64,000 nt of DNA. It comes from Lycorma delicatula. Lineage: Eukaryota; Arthropoda; Insecta; Hemiptera; Fulgoridae. Within the stretch, counting starts at the first letter, position 1, and every line of letters begins with the position of its first letter. The position numbers and the translations under genes were made by a program. Where the stretch lies: positions 35,555,020 to 35,619,019 of the forward strand of contig NC_134467.1 in the NCBI RefSeq assembly GCF_047948215.1. Direction: 5' to 3'. Shown here piece after piece: positions 22,358-34,512 of this stretch. The notes beneath the pieces are model-generated. The model ran no database searches. It was given only the letters and a program-made list of their open reading frames with translations, and was not told the origin of the DNA.

Positions 22358-22447
22358 ATTAATTATATAATCAAAACATTACTGTCAATTTGTCGAGATT
22401 AGCAAGCGAAGGGAGGATAGGTAATGTCTGATTAGATTATGATAATT

Positions 22448-22715
22448 CGCGTCTTCCCAAGGCAGCTGATTTGGAAGTCGAGAGTTCCACCGTTCAAGTC
22501 CTAGTAAAGTCAGTTACTTTAAACACGGATTTGAATACTAGATCGTGGATACCGGTGTTCTTTGGTGTTTGGGTTTCAATTAAAACCACACATCTCAGGA
22601 ATGGTCGAACTGAGACTATACACTTCACTTGATTTACACTCATACATATCATCCTCCGGGAAGTATTATTTGAACGGTAATTACCGGAGACTAAACAGCA
22701 AAATAAAAAAAAAGA
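22448..22715 (+). mobile_element. SINE-1 lacking its first ~25 bp
   Basis: Starts GCGTCTTCCC, so the A box is gone. The B box (CCGTTCAAGTCC) and the 3' half are present, with tail GACTAAACAGCAAAATAAA. Confidence 0.8.
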
Positions 22716-22764
22716 TTATAATGATTCCGTGTACTGACGAATCATACGTATATCAACATAACCT

Positions 22765-23059
22765 TTCTTTCTTTCCTGTTTAGCCTCCGGTAACTACCGT
22801 TTAGATAATTCTTCAGAGGATTAATCAGGATGATATGTATGACTGTAAATGAAGTGTAGTCTTGTACATTCTCAGTTCGACCATTCCTGAGATGTGTGGT
22901 TAATTGAAATCCAACCGCCAAAGAACACCGGTATCCACGATCTAGTATTCAAATCCGTGTAAAAATAACTGGCTTTACTAGGACTTGAACGCTGGAACTC
23001 TCGACTTCCAAATCAGCTGATTTGGGAAGACCCGTTCACCACTAGACCAACCCGGTGGG
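22765..23059 (-). mobile_element. SINE-1, full length
   Basis: A minus-strand copy with intact head and tail. The duplication TATATCAACATAACCT (22749-22764) and TATATCAACACAACCT (23060-23075) differs at one position of 16. It is one of the least diverged copies. Confidence 0.9.
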
Positions 23060-23269
23060 TATATCAACACAACCTACGCTCGCTTTGCTCGCTAACCTCG
23101 TCTAATTATCGTTAATTTATGTTACGGGCGATTAATCGAATTAACCGCTAATTATGCATAATCAGCAGATAAATAAAATTTATTGTAACTTTTTTAATTT
23201 ATTTTTTATTAATATTTTCTGTTTTAAAAGAAAGAGTATCAATAGTTATGGTCATTATGTCAGTGAAAT

Positions 23270-23358
23270 TCGGTAGCGTACGGAAAGATGCCATGCTAGA
23301 CCGGTATTCGAACCTGGAACCTCTGCATGAAATGCTACCAATTCAACCACGAAGGTCG
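23270..23358 (-). mobile_element. SINE-2 head (tRNA-derived)
   Basis: On the minus strand, TGGTTGAATTGG (A-box-like, 23349-23338) and GGTTCGAATACC (B box, 23314-23303) are spaced as in a tRNA. The remainder does not fold as a clean tRNA and resembles the pieces at 28056, 42830, 58020 and 60395, so it is a SINE rather than a tRNA gene. Confidence 0.65.
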
Positions 23359-23691
23359 GCAAAAAAAAATATTTTTTTTTTTTATTTCATCAAATTATAA
23401 GATTTAAAAAAAAATAACAGATTTTTTAACATTACTAAGTTCTTAAATAAATTTGATTAATTGAAAAGTTTTTGTTAATATAAAATCTTAATTCCGAAAA
23501 ATATTATTCATTGATTCATTTTTTACAAAAATATACATTTTTTTAAATAAGCATAAAAACAAAACGAAAATACTTCGCAAATTTAAAACAAAATGATGGT
23601 TACAATGCATTCTTTTGAGGAAAACCAAAAACAAAAAAACCATCATGAACAAAACACAATCCATTAAATAAACAAAATGTATTTGGCATAT

Positions 23692-23722
<31 letters not shown>

Positions 23723-24446
23723 ACCTATTTCTATATATATATAAATGAATCAGCTTCAACTACACAATATTCTACACAGAATAAACTTGGACGCGTATTC
23801 AAACAAAATACAACGGTCACTTAATATTAGAGACAGAATTAAAATTTTCTACCACAATAACTGCAGTAGATGGAAATCAAAAATTTAACATAAATAAATT
23901 GTTATTCTATGAATACAGACGTAAATAATTGCTAGAGCAACAGATATATTTTAAATGTAAAACATTTTATCCTACATCCTAAGCTCAAAAATAGAAATGT
24001 CAGTCGTAGAATGGAAAAAAACATCACCAATAAAAAACTGGAATAGCAGGTGATCATACAAAAACAATTAACAAATATCACAGATTAGCTAAACAAAAAA
24101 AAATTCTATTACGACATACTTTTTTATGTTTTGTTAAAATAACAAATTTGTACGAATTTCACCATCCGCCCTTATGAACACAAACGTTCAATAAAAATGT
24201 TAGGTAAATGATTTTTCAAAAAAATCAACTGAAATAAAGAGAAATATCAACAACAATTTCCGATACATTTATCATTCTATAAATTGATGAGATAATTACA
24301 AAAAAATAAATTGGTATCTGAATAAATTTTCACTTATCAAACGTAAATATAATTTACTTAACAAGATTATTACAATTGAAATGGTAGGTATATTTAACAA
24401 ACGTTGAAATCTGCAAACTGTTCAACAAACCAGGTTATTACTTTTA

Positions 24447-24499
<53 letters not shown>

Positions 24500-24694
24500 T
24501 ACAAAAACTAAATTACAACCGCATTAGTCAAGAAACCAATCAAATATCTCGTAAGGTACATAATATAACAGCTCAATTAATAAAATAAAATAAAAACTTA
24601 TGTAGCATTCTAAAAGTAACAACTCCAGCTAAAATGCTGGAGAATGATCGACTTCCAAGTTAAAATAAACATTTGAAATTTTTTTACTTCCTTG
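23359..24694. other. AT-rich stretch, possible LINE relic
   Basis: Contains (AT)n at 23696-23722 and 24451-24497. The segment 23800-23870 reads with difficulty as SLNIRDRIKIFYHN, faintly like the LINE-B thumb region, but stops are frequent. I do not assign it. Confidence 0.35.
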
Positions 24695-25104
24695 TACGAA
24701 GTAAATAAAGTATTGTGATCGCGAAAAAATTTCGGTTTTCAGATGTCAAAGGAAATATCCATTTTGACCAACCCTGAATTCATTTTCACTAGTTTTGGCG
24801 TGATGTACGTACGTATGTATCTCGCATAACTAAAAAACGATTAGCCGTAGGATGTTAAATTTTTATTTAGAACAGTTGTAACATCTAGACGCGCACTTCC
24901 CCTTTTGATTGTAATCGGCTGAAGCAAAAGTGTCCAAAAAAATCTTAACTTCAGTAATAACGCCTCATTGAGAGCTTTTAAAGATATATCATAAGTGGTA
25001 CTTATTTTCATTCGTTCCAGAGTTGTAGCCAAATAAAATTTTAATTAGTGAAATATTTGGGAAGGCAAGGCACATCGGTTCGAATCAGACTTCAACTCCT
25101 TTTT
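24695..25104 (+). repeat. W-family repeat, 3' end replaced by LINE
   Basis: Begins at CTTCCTTGTACGAAGTAAAT with GTGATCGCGAAAAAATTTCG. Follows the family to CACATCGGTTCGAATCAGAC and ends at CTCCTTTTTTTTT, where an R1-like 3' end joins. Confidence 0.75.
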
Positions 25105-25345
25105 TTTTTAGACACCTGGACCCTAAAGGCACCTACTAGGCCCGCGCAATGCTTAAACTGCAGGACCGACCCCGGAGCAGGAGCAAAGGTGAGATATGAG
25201 TTTTAGTCAGTAGGGTGCGGGTACACATAGGCTCTTAATAACATCTAGCCGAACCCGTGCGAGTCCGGCACTCCCCCATTTATGGAGGGTGCGTAAATGG
25301 CATTTCTCAGACTCATCTATAACAAAAGAAAAAAAAAAAAAGAAA
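25105..25345 (+). mobile_element. R1-like LINE, 3' untranslated end only
   Basis: This GC-rich block matches, inverted, the 3' end at 45932-46110. Shared words include TTAAACTGCAGGACCG, GTGCGGGTA, and AACATCTAGCCGAAC. It ends in an A-rich tail (25330-25345), which fixes the sense as plus. No coding part remains. Confidence 0.75.
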
Positions 25346-25498
25346 AAAAACACGATATTGCATTAACAACAAGATAATAATAGAACAGTCTAAAGTTCAT
25401 GCAATTCAGCTATCTGCAATTATTATTACTTTTCCTGTTTACAATAGAACTATCCTACAATTTATGAATAAGTAGAATACTATCACATATTCACTACT

Positions 25499-25788
25499 TT
25501 CTTTCTTTCTTCCTGTTTAGCCTCCGGTAACTACCGTTTAGATAATACTTCAGAGGATGATATGTATGAGTGTGAATGAAGTATAGTCTTGTACATTCTC
25601 AGTTCGACCGTACCTTTGATGTGTGGTTAATTGAAACCCAACCGCCAAAGAACACCGGTATCCACGATCTAGTATTCAAATCCGTGTAAAAATAACTGGC
25701 TTTACTAGGACTTGAACGCTGGAACTCTCGACTTCCAAATCAGCTGATTTGGGAAGACGCGTTCACCACTAGACCAATCCGGTGGGTA
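25499..25788 (-). mobile_element. SINE-1, full length
   Basis: Complete minus-strand copy. The duplication ACATATTCACTACT (25485-25498) and ACATCTTCACTACT (25789-25802) has one mismatch in 14. Confidence 0.9.
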
Positions 25789-25802
25789 ACATCTTCACTA
25801 CT

Positions 25803-26289
25803 GTTTACAAATAATTCGCCGAACAACTTCTTTTATTCATCCACCATCCACAAAGGAATGCTTGTGACGTACTCCCACTCGTTGTTATAAAAACGCTTAC
25901 TGTTGTTATCACTATCACCGGAACACCTCGTCGAACTTGGACTTGCAAAACTGTTATTGCTTATTATCACGACTTCGCCGAACACAGCCTTGCTGAAATA
26001 CTGATCACATCCGCTGATTCCTGGTAATTTATATCCCTTAGCCTGCAGTACCAGTACCCGCCTTATCCATTTAATCGATTTCCTATAAATTCTTGTCCCG
26101 TTTCGGTAATCCTTCTGATCGAACAACAGCTTTTGGAAATGCTATTAACTGTATTACAAAGAACATATCGTTAAACAGACCCATTACTCTAATAAAAGGA
26201 TTCATTTTAGTTCCTTCAGGATTCTTCTTTTCATTATTATATTCTCTTTCTTTCTTCTTAATTGGATGAAACTCATTACCCTTGTCCAT
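25803..26289 (-). other. Unrecognised open frames, doubtful
   Basis: The minus strand has two open frames: 26083-26289, rich in Lys/Glu then hydrophobic (GLFNDMFFVIQLIAF), and 25833-26126, which contains KSIKWIRRVLVLQAKG. They overlap in different frames near 26100, as if one longer frame were shifted. I recognise no domain, and composition is only slightly less AT-rich than the surroundings. It could be a decayed element or chance. Confidence 0.25.
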
Positions 26290-28055
26290 TCGTTTTACTA
26301 TATTTATAAATCTAGTGATATCTATGAGTCTGTTACTCTTACACGTAAAAACTGAAAGTTTGCTTGAACATAGTTTTTATATCTGGAAAGAATTATGAAT
26401 TTACGTAATATTTAACAGTTTCAAGATTGTGCCCGTTTTAATAATTTGTGGTAACAACCGGTATATGTTCCTTGCCGATATTCAACTTTACTATGGGAAA
26501 ACTATTGACTAAATCGGATTCCATGACCACTTGCTACAGTATTTGAAATTAAATTTCTACAAAAAATTTATTTTTATCTTAAACGATATATCATTCGATT
26601 ATCGATAAAATTAAGCTTTATATGTGCGATGGTGTACGTGTCGTGGTGGCTCAACCAATACACCATTCGTGGTAGTATTTATGGATTGGATGACCTGCCT
26701 CCGGTTATTTGATAAAATAATAAATATCTAAAAAAAAAAAACTGTGAAACGAAGAACGGTCAGTTTCTCGTGGTTTTAGTCAGGTTACGCAAAGAGAACC
26801 CTCAAACTACTTTTTTAACCTTTCTTAGTACGGGAAACGAGCTAAAACTATTACTTTTAACATAGGGTTCGACTATTCTGAAGCCCACATACTTCAGCTT
26901 AGTTAGTTTCCCATTCTTTTGACCAAATTATAGAAAAATTATAATACAGTGGTAGTTTTTATAAATGGATATTATTTATCATTGTTATTTTAACAAGCAT
27001 AATATAAAACATAATGAAAAAAATTACGGAGCCTCCTGACTTAACCAAGGTAAAATAATTGTTTAATTACTTATTTTTTATTCTTATTTTTAAGGAAGGG
27101 AATTACTAGAATGCACAATAAATAAAATTAATACAATTCCCAATTGCTCTATTGTACGAAGATTCATGGGTTGTTGCAATTAAAATATTTCTTTTCCAGT
27201 AATGATTTTGACCGGTTTTCTTTGAGTACGCAATAATAGTGCTATAATTTGTTGTTCATCTGAAAATTTTTATTACACATTAATTTTACGAAATTGTTAA
27301 TTAGAAACCGTTAAACCTTGTACATTTAACTAAAAGGTAAATTATCAATAAATAAAAAATATACTAATTTATATACACACACACTCACACACACACACAC
27401 ACACACACATACACCCACTAATTTATTAAAGTAATAAGTAGGGAACCTAAATTCATGAAGGAATTATTAGAGAAATGTTATTAAGGAATCCCTGATGAGT
27501 AATTGAGTTTCATGCTGTTGGATCAAGTCTCAACGTTTTAACCACAAGGTACGCAGAACAACACTAAAAATAATTAATTGTACTTTCGTTGGGAATTCTT
27601 GGTTTTGAATTGTTAACGGGGAAAATTATTAAACATAGATGTCAGTAGGTAAAGTAATAAAAGGTGTAAAATTTAGGTAATTTGTTAAATAAATAAAATT
27701 GAATGTTTTCTAATTAAAAAGAAAACAAAAAACTAAAATTTAAATTTTAGTAAATGTAAATTATCAATAAATATTATATTCTCTAACTTAACCTAATTTT
27801 GTACGAAAAGCAAGAAAATTTATTACCAAAGTCGTAATCCAAATAAAAAAGGCATATCGTTTTTTTAGATTTTCGTAACAGAAATACACATACCTAAAGG
27901 TAAGCGTAACATCAGTTATAATATACATTAATCAGTCTTGAATACTTACAATATCGATGTTATAAATCCTTCTTATAAACATATTTTATACGTAAATGCC
28001 ATCAGTTATTAAATAAAATTCCGCAAAACTATATTAAAAACAGAATAATTAAAAA
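26290..28055. other. AT-rich stretch without genes
   Basis: The only clear structure is an (AC)n tract at 27374-27409. No repeat shared with the window and no recognised coding frame are visible. Confidence 0.5.
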
Positions 28056-28180
28056 TCAAACCGTGACGCGAGAAGTAGTATTTCAGCCTTCCACCCAGAG
28101 ATCCTGGATTTCAAATAATGTCAGGCATGGTATTTTTCATAAGCTAAAAATTTCAAATTTCCACTCGGGCTAAATGATTA
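28056..28180 (+). mobile_element. SINE-2 copy, diverged
   Basis: CCTGGATTTCAAATAATGTC (decayed B box and follow-on) is succeeded by CAGGCATGGTATTTTTCATA, matching the 58020 copy (CAGGCATGATATTTCTTATA). Confidence 0.55.
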
Positions 28181-28257
28181 CAGTAGTCGATGCCCTCACA
28201 AGTCGTTAAAAATAAAAACCCGAGATCTGGATTATTTAACATTTGTGATAAAGGAAT

Positions 28258-29420
28258 TTGTGAGGGAAGCAATTTTAGGCCTCAGATTAATAGTAGAAGG
28301 AAGATTAAAGAAAAACAAACCGACATACTTGGCGTTTATAGACCTAGAAAAGGCATTCGATAACGTAGACTGGAATAAAATGTTCAGCATTTTAAAAAAA
28401 TTAGGGTTCAAATACAGAGATAGAAGAACAATTGCTAACATGTACAGGAACCAAACAGTAACAGTAACAATTGAAGAACATAAGAAAGAAGCCGTAATAA
28501 GAAAGTGAGCCCAACAAGGATGTTCCCTATCTCCGTTACATTTTAATCTTTACGTGGAACTAGCAGTTAATGATGTTAAAGAACAATTTAGATTCGAGTA
28601 ACAGGAAAAGGTGAAAAGATAATGATGCTACGATTTGCTGATGATATAGTAATTCTAGCCGAGAGTAAAAAGGATTTAGAAGAAACAATGAACGGCATAG
28701 ATGAAGTCCTATGCAAGAACTATCGCATGAAAATAAACAAGAAGACAACAAAAGTAATGAAATGTAGTAGAAATAACAAATATGGACCGCTGAATGTGAA
28801 AATAGGAGGAGAAAAGATTATGGAGGTAGAAGAATTTTGTTATTTGGGAAGTAGAATTACTAAAGATGGACGAAGCAGGAGCGATATAAAATGCCGAATA
28901 GCACAAGCTAAACGACTAAACGAGCCTTCAGTAAGAAATAAAATTTGTTTAAATCAAAAATTAATTTAAATGTCAGGAAAAGATTTTTGAAAGTGTATGT
29001 TTGGAGTGTCGCTTTATGTGGAAGTGAAACTTGGACAATCGGAATGTCTTAGAAGAAAAGATTAGAAGCTTTTGAAATGCGGTGCTATAGGAGAATGTTA
29101 AAAATCAGATGGGTGGATAAAGTGACAAATGAAGAGGTATTGCGGCAAATAGATGAAGAAAGAAGCATTTGGAAAAATATAGTTAAAAGAAGAGACCGAC
29201 TTATAGGCCACATACTAAGGCATCCTGGAATAGTCGCTTTAATATTGGAAGGACAGGTAGAAGGAAAAAAATTGGGTAGGCAGGCCACGTTTGTTATATG
29301 TAAAACAAATTGTTAGGGATGTAGGATGTATGGGGTATGCTGAAATGAAACGACTAGCACTAGATAGGGAATCTTGGAGAGCTGCATCAAACCAGTCAAA
29401 TGACCAAAAAAAAAAAAAAC
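28258..29420 (+). mobile_element. LINE-A, 5'-truncated
   Basis: The copy enters at GAAGCAATTTTAGGCCTCAG (REAILGLRL) and carries the RT palm with LAFIDLEKAFDNVDW. A stop follows IRK at 28506-28508. LRFADDIVILAES is at about 28624, and the C-terminus runs to ALDRESWRAASNQSND at about 29404. An 8-base duplication (CTAAACGA, about 28910-28925) and several single-base changes shift the frame. The terminal hairpin is mutated (TGACC in place of TGACTG). It shares the CTAAACGA insertion with the copy at 53671, so these two come from one subfamily. Confidence 0.88.
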
Positions 29421-29439
29421 TACAATATATAATCCTTAA

Positions 29440-29720
29440 TCATAATGTCAGCAGCCATTTTCCAGTTTATGAAAAACATAGAAAAATCTTTGTATGGAAC
29501 TGTGCGCTTAACAGTTCCAGCGGCGTGGTATTTAGCTGTTGTGCGCATGCGCACACAGGAAGCTATATGCGTGGTTGCGAGGGAGTGTTGTAGTGCTGAC
29601 GCTGGTGTGCTGGTGGAAGGTAGTTTTTTTGGTACGTTTAAAGAAAATTTCCGTAGCCGAACTGTAGTTAGTCATTCGTCGTTGTAGTTAGTTATTTAGT
29701 TAGTTGTTAGATGGCACCAC
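29440..29720 (+). promoter_or_regulatory. GC-richer block with an NRF1-like palindrome, promoter-like
   Basis: A 16-bp perfect palindrome, TGTGCGCATGCGCACA, lies at 29540-29555. Its core TGCGCATGCGCA fits the NRF1/Ewg consensus YGCGCAYGCGCR known from animal promoters. The block has CpG-rich sequence unlike its neighbours, followed by GTTAGTTGTTAG and an ATG at 29711 that opens only a few codons. It directly follows a LINE-A tail. It could instead be the 5' region of an unknown transposon. Confidence 0.3.
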
Positions 29721-30560
29721 TAAAAGGAGAAAATAAATAAATAATAAAAAAAGCACGTTTTTTTTCTATTTAAATACATACATAACCATACCATACATGA
29801 TTCCAATTTAAATTACTGTTATTAAATAATAAAAATTTTATAGCACACAACATATTTCCAAATAGACAGTTATTCAATTTAATGACGAGTTAACAAGTGA
29901 AGAAGCCAGCAATCCCATAATTCAGTCACGTATTGTTTACTGTAGCAAATTTTAACATATTGTAGGCCTTAACGCAAACAAACAGACCATTCAAATACAA
30001 ATGATGGATGTTTGTTTTGTGTTGTTGAAAAGCACTACCCACACCCTATCGACAACATGATTTGTCACTAGGCAGATACTACATTTTAATTATTAAAGGA
30101 CAATAATGAATATCATTAATTTAGATTGTAAATTTATATTAACCGCAACACATATTTTCTAGTTAGGTTTAAGGCAAAATAATTAATTCTAAATAAAAAA
30201 ATACATTTCTGTTAAATTCTATCATTTTCTGTTCTACTAAAAAAAAAATTCGTTTTTCTACTAAAATTTGTCCTGGGAAATAAAATTGACAAAAAACAGC
30301 ATAGAAAGTAAAAAAGATGATATCAAAGCTGTTATATCTTCCTGACATTGGTTATTTATTCTTATATAATACAAAAATAATTAATGATATATGAAAAAAA
30401 TTAAAAAAAAAAGAAAAGAAAACAGAAATCGATATATCGATTGTAGATTTCATAAGAAAGCTACCTATTGTAATGGGTTCCATGATTAGACTTCCTGAAA
30501 ATTTCGACAATCTTCGCGGTTTCACATCCACCAGACCCCAAATCAAACGTAAGTTCAAAA
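29721..30560. other. AT-rich stretch without genes
   Basis: No shared repeat is visible. A minus-strand frame over 30352-30768 crosses the Helitron edge and has no recognised domain, so I treat it as chance. Confidence 0.45.
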
Positions 30561-32760
30561 GTTTATATATATATATTTCTTGTGTGCGTGTGTATGAAAG
30601 TGAACTCCTCCTAAACGGCTGGACTGATTTTGATGAAATTTTTTGTGTGTGTTCAAGGGGATTCGAGAATGATTTAGATTCACAATTTGGTCCACTGGAA
30701 AATGTATTTTTAATTAATTTTTTATTTATAAGTAGTTGTTGATTTTGGAATGTTTTACATTGATTCAATAATATTCTATTTTAATTTCAGTTTGTCCCGA
30801 CAGTTGGTGCTGCGATCAAATTGAGAAAAATATTTCGTAATTTTGTGTTATTATTGTGTTACAAAAAATCGCGAGAAAACAGTTTTTTAATAAATAAGAG
30901 GCTAATAAATCAGATGGAAATGTAAACAAAGGAAAACCAATTAGATCAATGCAAGATGGCCGCTGTCAAACACAACGACCAATCACAAAGAGCCCGTATG
31001 GCCGTTGCCAATGTAAACAAAATCACAACTGATTAAGTAACAAGTAGGCAGCACTGCGATCTCGTTTAGAATTGTGCGCGTATTGAGAAATATTATATTA
31101 TTATTTATTGAAATAACGTTTTAAAGTGTAATTAAAAAATATACATTGTGCAAATTTGTAAGGTACAGTATTGAAGTGAAAATGTTTTTTTAATTTATTT
31201 ATGTGTTGTTGATCTTGGGATCGTTGAGGTTTCCAATTGGGTCCGGTAGGCAGAGCTGCGATCGCGTTTTAGAAGTTTTTTATTTTTTAATTTTTAGTTT
31301 ATCAGTCAAACCCGGTAGTTGGCGATCGGATTCTAGGATTTTTTTTTTATTTTGTTGCTTTTTCGCATATCAGTTACTTGCGTCGTAGCTTAGTGTTGTT
31401 CTTACATTAAAATTTGTATTTAGAGAATTGTTTGAATTAAATCGGATAGGTAATGCTGTCCTGACAATTGGATTTATTTACATTCTGAATTTTATAAAGT
31501 TAAAGGTGAAATTTTATAAGGTTCCGTAATGTTTTATAAGTTTTTTAATGTTCAGTATTAATTGTAATCATTTTGCAGCCACAATACTTTTCGTTAAAAA
31601 ATTATTTTCCACCGAATACTGTGATTAGAGAGTGGTGTGAATTAAATCCGATTGGTAATGCTGTTGTTTTGCCATTTGGATTTATTTACATTCTGAATTT
31701 TATAAAGTGAAAGGTTAAATTTTGTTAAATTGCTAATGTTCAGTTTTTAAGGTTTTATGAAACTTTCAATTGTTGTCATTTAATCTGTATGTAAACTCAG
31801 ATCTAGCAATAGCGAAGCATTCCCGAGTCTGCTAGAATTGCGCGCTTATGGAGAATATTATATTATATTATTATTTATTGAAATAACGTTTTAAAGTTTA
31901 ATTAAAAAATGTACATAGTGCAAATTTGTAAGGTGCAGTATTGAAGTGAGTATTTTACATGAATTTTAATGATGTATACACGTGCATTCAATAACAATCA
32001 TCTTAACCTACAAATTTAAATTGTCAGTTCTTATTTGGTTCTATGCAACTTATGAAGTATTGAACGGTTCTTTGAAAATAAAAATTTAAGTTTGTAAAAT
32101 AAATTATAACATTTATAAAATTAAAATATAAGTTACTTATAATATAGTTTAAAGTATATTTTAAAAATTGAATTTATAATGTTTTAGCTGATTCATTTTA
32201 TAAAAAAGTTTTCTAAAGTTATTTTTAATTTACAATTATCTAAAATTTGGTAAAATAGATGTTAAAATAAAGAATGAGAAAAATGATAAAAATTTCAACT
32301 AAAATTTTAACTACGTTGCTTTTTTACAGTGCTTTAATTTTTTTATTGATTGATTAATTAAGCTGTTACATGGTTATGAAATATCAAATTTATTAAATAA
32401 AAAAAAAAAAATATGTAGGAGGTACTTTTTTAGAATGATGTTAAGTGAAAATTAGCAGTAATGTGGATGAATTAATTACACTAATTATTAATTTTACGAC
32501 GTTTCGATTTTTTAATTCAATTTTCATCTGAAATCTCAATATTTTGTGAAAAAAATATTAACCATACTACACACAATTAATCAAGAAACCCATTACAATA
32601 ATACAACAATCACAAACTGATAATATCATATTAATAGTCATTAAAATTAAATTTAGAACACATTCCTGCTAATTTTAACTTAATTAAGTGACTTATATTT
32701 ATGTTTGTGCATTTATTACATAATAATGCCGAGTCAGGACAGCGTCTGTCGAGTCCGCTA

Positions 32761-32761
<1 letters not shown>
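30561..32761 (+). mobile_element. Composite Helitron-like element
   Basis: The left end resembles a Helitron 5' region (TATATATATATTTCTTGTGTGCGTGTG, read in two overlapping parts; then CTCCTAAACGGCTGGACTG). The right end is GAGTCAGGACAGCG, CTGTCGAGTCCG and CTAG (32758-32761), followed by T. The terminal hairpin GACAGCGTCTGTC fits Helitron 3' ends. The TC start is mutated, so the left limit is approximate. There is no replication-initiator or helicase frame. A second Helitron-type end lies inside at 31834. Confidence 0.5.
31188..31834 (+). mobile_element. Inner Hel-1-type segment with its own 3' end
   Basis: It ends CAATAGCGAAGCATTCCCGA, GTCTG and CTAG at about 31831-31834, like Hel-1. The sequence on its left (about 31068-31187) is repeated just right of it (31835-31950: ATTGAAATAACGTTTTAAAG and onward). 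It also holds a direct repeat of about 100 bp, 31422-31520 against 31627-31730 (ATTTACATTCTGAATTTTAT). Confidence 0.5.
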
Positions 32762-32794
<33 letters not shown>

Positions 32795-32796
<2 letters not shown>

Positions 32797-33204
32797 TATA
32801 CTATACTTTCTTTTGGATACGAAACTGTCATAATTTTCTGCCAATCACTTTCAAATTGATACATAAAATATAACAACCCAAAATCTCGGTCGAGTTCTTT
32901 AATGGGAAAAATCGGATTACGGTCGTGGAAATGAAGAGGTGCTTTTTCGAAAAAACAAAATATCCCTAAAAAATTCTTATTAAGTAAAATATCGAATCTT
33001 TAAAGTTTATACTATTTTTTTTTATAAGTGCCTAAAACATATGTAGGTAAAGTTTTTTAATGTCACCAATCATTGGCTCAAGCGGTTGGAAAAATATACC
33101 TCCCTTAATAAGCACAGTATCGAATCGGTTTGAAGTGGTTGTTAGTCCTCTAAACATTATCTAAAACTTTTGTTTATAACAATTTTTTGATATGACCAAC
33201 CGTT
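32795..33204. other. Unassigned stretch after an (AT)n tract
   Basis: Follows (AT)n at 32762-32794. It is non-coding, with no partner in the window, and probably belongs to the neighbouring Helitron-type repeats. Confidence 0.35.
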
Positions 33205-33900
33205 GTTGTAATTTTGTGTCATAATTATTACGTCTATAATTGTGAGAAAATTATTACTTAATCTGATACTAATTTACAATACTAGAATTAACAATAAATA
33301 AAAATAATTAATATTTAATCGAATTGAACGTAAAGTGGAGGACATGAAAACAAACACATAATTATAACATCAACTTTCTGCCATAACTCAGATATTTGTC
33401 AACCGATTTTAAAAAGTAAAATGTCATTTTGTTCAAAATAAAAGGCTTAATATTTTAATAAATAACATAAATTTTTATAAAACTAATATTTTAGAAGATA
33501 TAACGAACTGAAAAATAAACATTGCCGCCATTTTGTAATTTGCAAAGGTATTTAAATCCTGATTATTTGCTATCCGAACTTGAGATATAAATTATTATAT
33601 AAAAATAAAAAAAATGGCAGACCGGGGATGAAAAAATGAGAAATTACAATTTTTCTTGAGGATATTTTTTTAAAACCAGGATCTGTATAGAAGTAATCTG
33701 ACCAAAATTGGTCCAGATATATAAGAAGATTTATAGGCTAACACCAAACACACAAACGAAGATTAACATCCGGAAAATTTCAATCCGGTTTTTTGGGTTC
33801 CTTTGGTGTCAAAACGTCAAGATCCCGTGAAAACCGCATATGACCAAACCGATAAAAATGCTTTCCCTTCCAGATTTATTGCTCTGCTGTAGTGCCGCTA
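33205..33900 (-). mobile_element. Hel-2-related repeat, ends missing
   Basis: 33205-33670 is the inverted counterpart of 11530-10985, including AATTTTGTGTCATAATTATT and TATCTGAGTTATGGCAGAAA read on the minus strand. The CTAG end is absent. 33700-33900 has no match in the window. Confidence 0.6.
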
Positions 33901-33984
33901 TCTAGACGGGAAAGTAAAATTGTACAGATTGATACGGCAAACAATATCTGTTGTAAACCTTTTTCATTTGACCTATATTTCTCG

Positions 33985-34300
33985 ATTTAAATGGAAAAAA
34001 ATAATTTTTTGGCAACTTTACTCATTCCCAGGCTCCCTTGGTCCTCAGTTACGTGTTTTCCTAATTGGATTTGAGATACTTTCGGTACCTCCTCCACTAT
34101 TTCCAATATAATTTTTCCATTTACACGATTGGTGGAAAAATCGTACCCAGTCAGCTGTTGGTCTGTAACAGCTGTAAACATTATGAACCACAAAAGCACG
34201 AAGGCTTTATCTTCAGATATCCATCATTGCTTGTGGGCTGTCAAATGGAAAGACAGAGAATCTATCTATGGTAATCGCGCAACTACAGCTATATTTCTTG
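33985..34300 (-). pseudogene. Possible piggyBac-like transposase scrap (doubtful)
   Basis: A minus-strand frame of 70 codons includes QQLTGYDFSTN, LEIVEEVP, GSLGMSKV and KKLFF. Their order loosely recalls the piggyBac catalytic region (YDF..G..; G.S..V; ..FFDN). The key DN after FF is missing and a stop follows. The likeness is weak and may be chance. Confidence 0.2.
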
Positions 34301-34512
34301 TTGTTTGATTCCTAGCCTTGATTTAATCACTGTACACCTCACCCAAGATAAAACAAATTAAATCCCCGATATTTTCTTTTGGATAACCGGTACTACGTGA
34401 TGTCATTAAATTATTTTTAACCAGGACTTTCATTATGTCTTGCCATCGAATCATTAGCCTTCCTATCTTTCTCTTGCCTTACTTGAAAACCCATAGCTTA
34501 ACTAATTTTTTT

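Noticed and set aside
23270..23358. tRNA gene on the minus strand
   Set aside because: A and B boxes are present, but the acceptor and anticodon arms do not pair and the sequence recurs with a SINE follow-on.
30352..30768. 138-codon minus-strand frame
   Set aside because: It crosses the Helitron boundary, has no recognised domain and is low in complexity at its C-terminal end.
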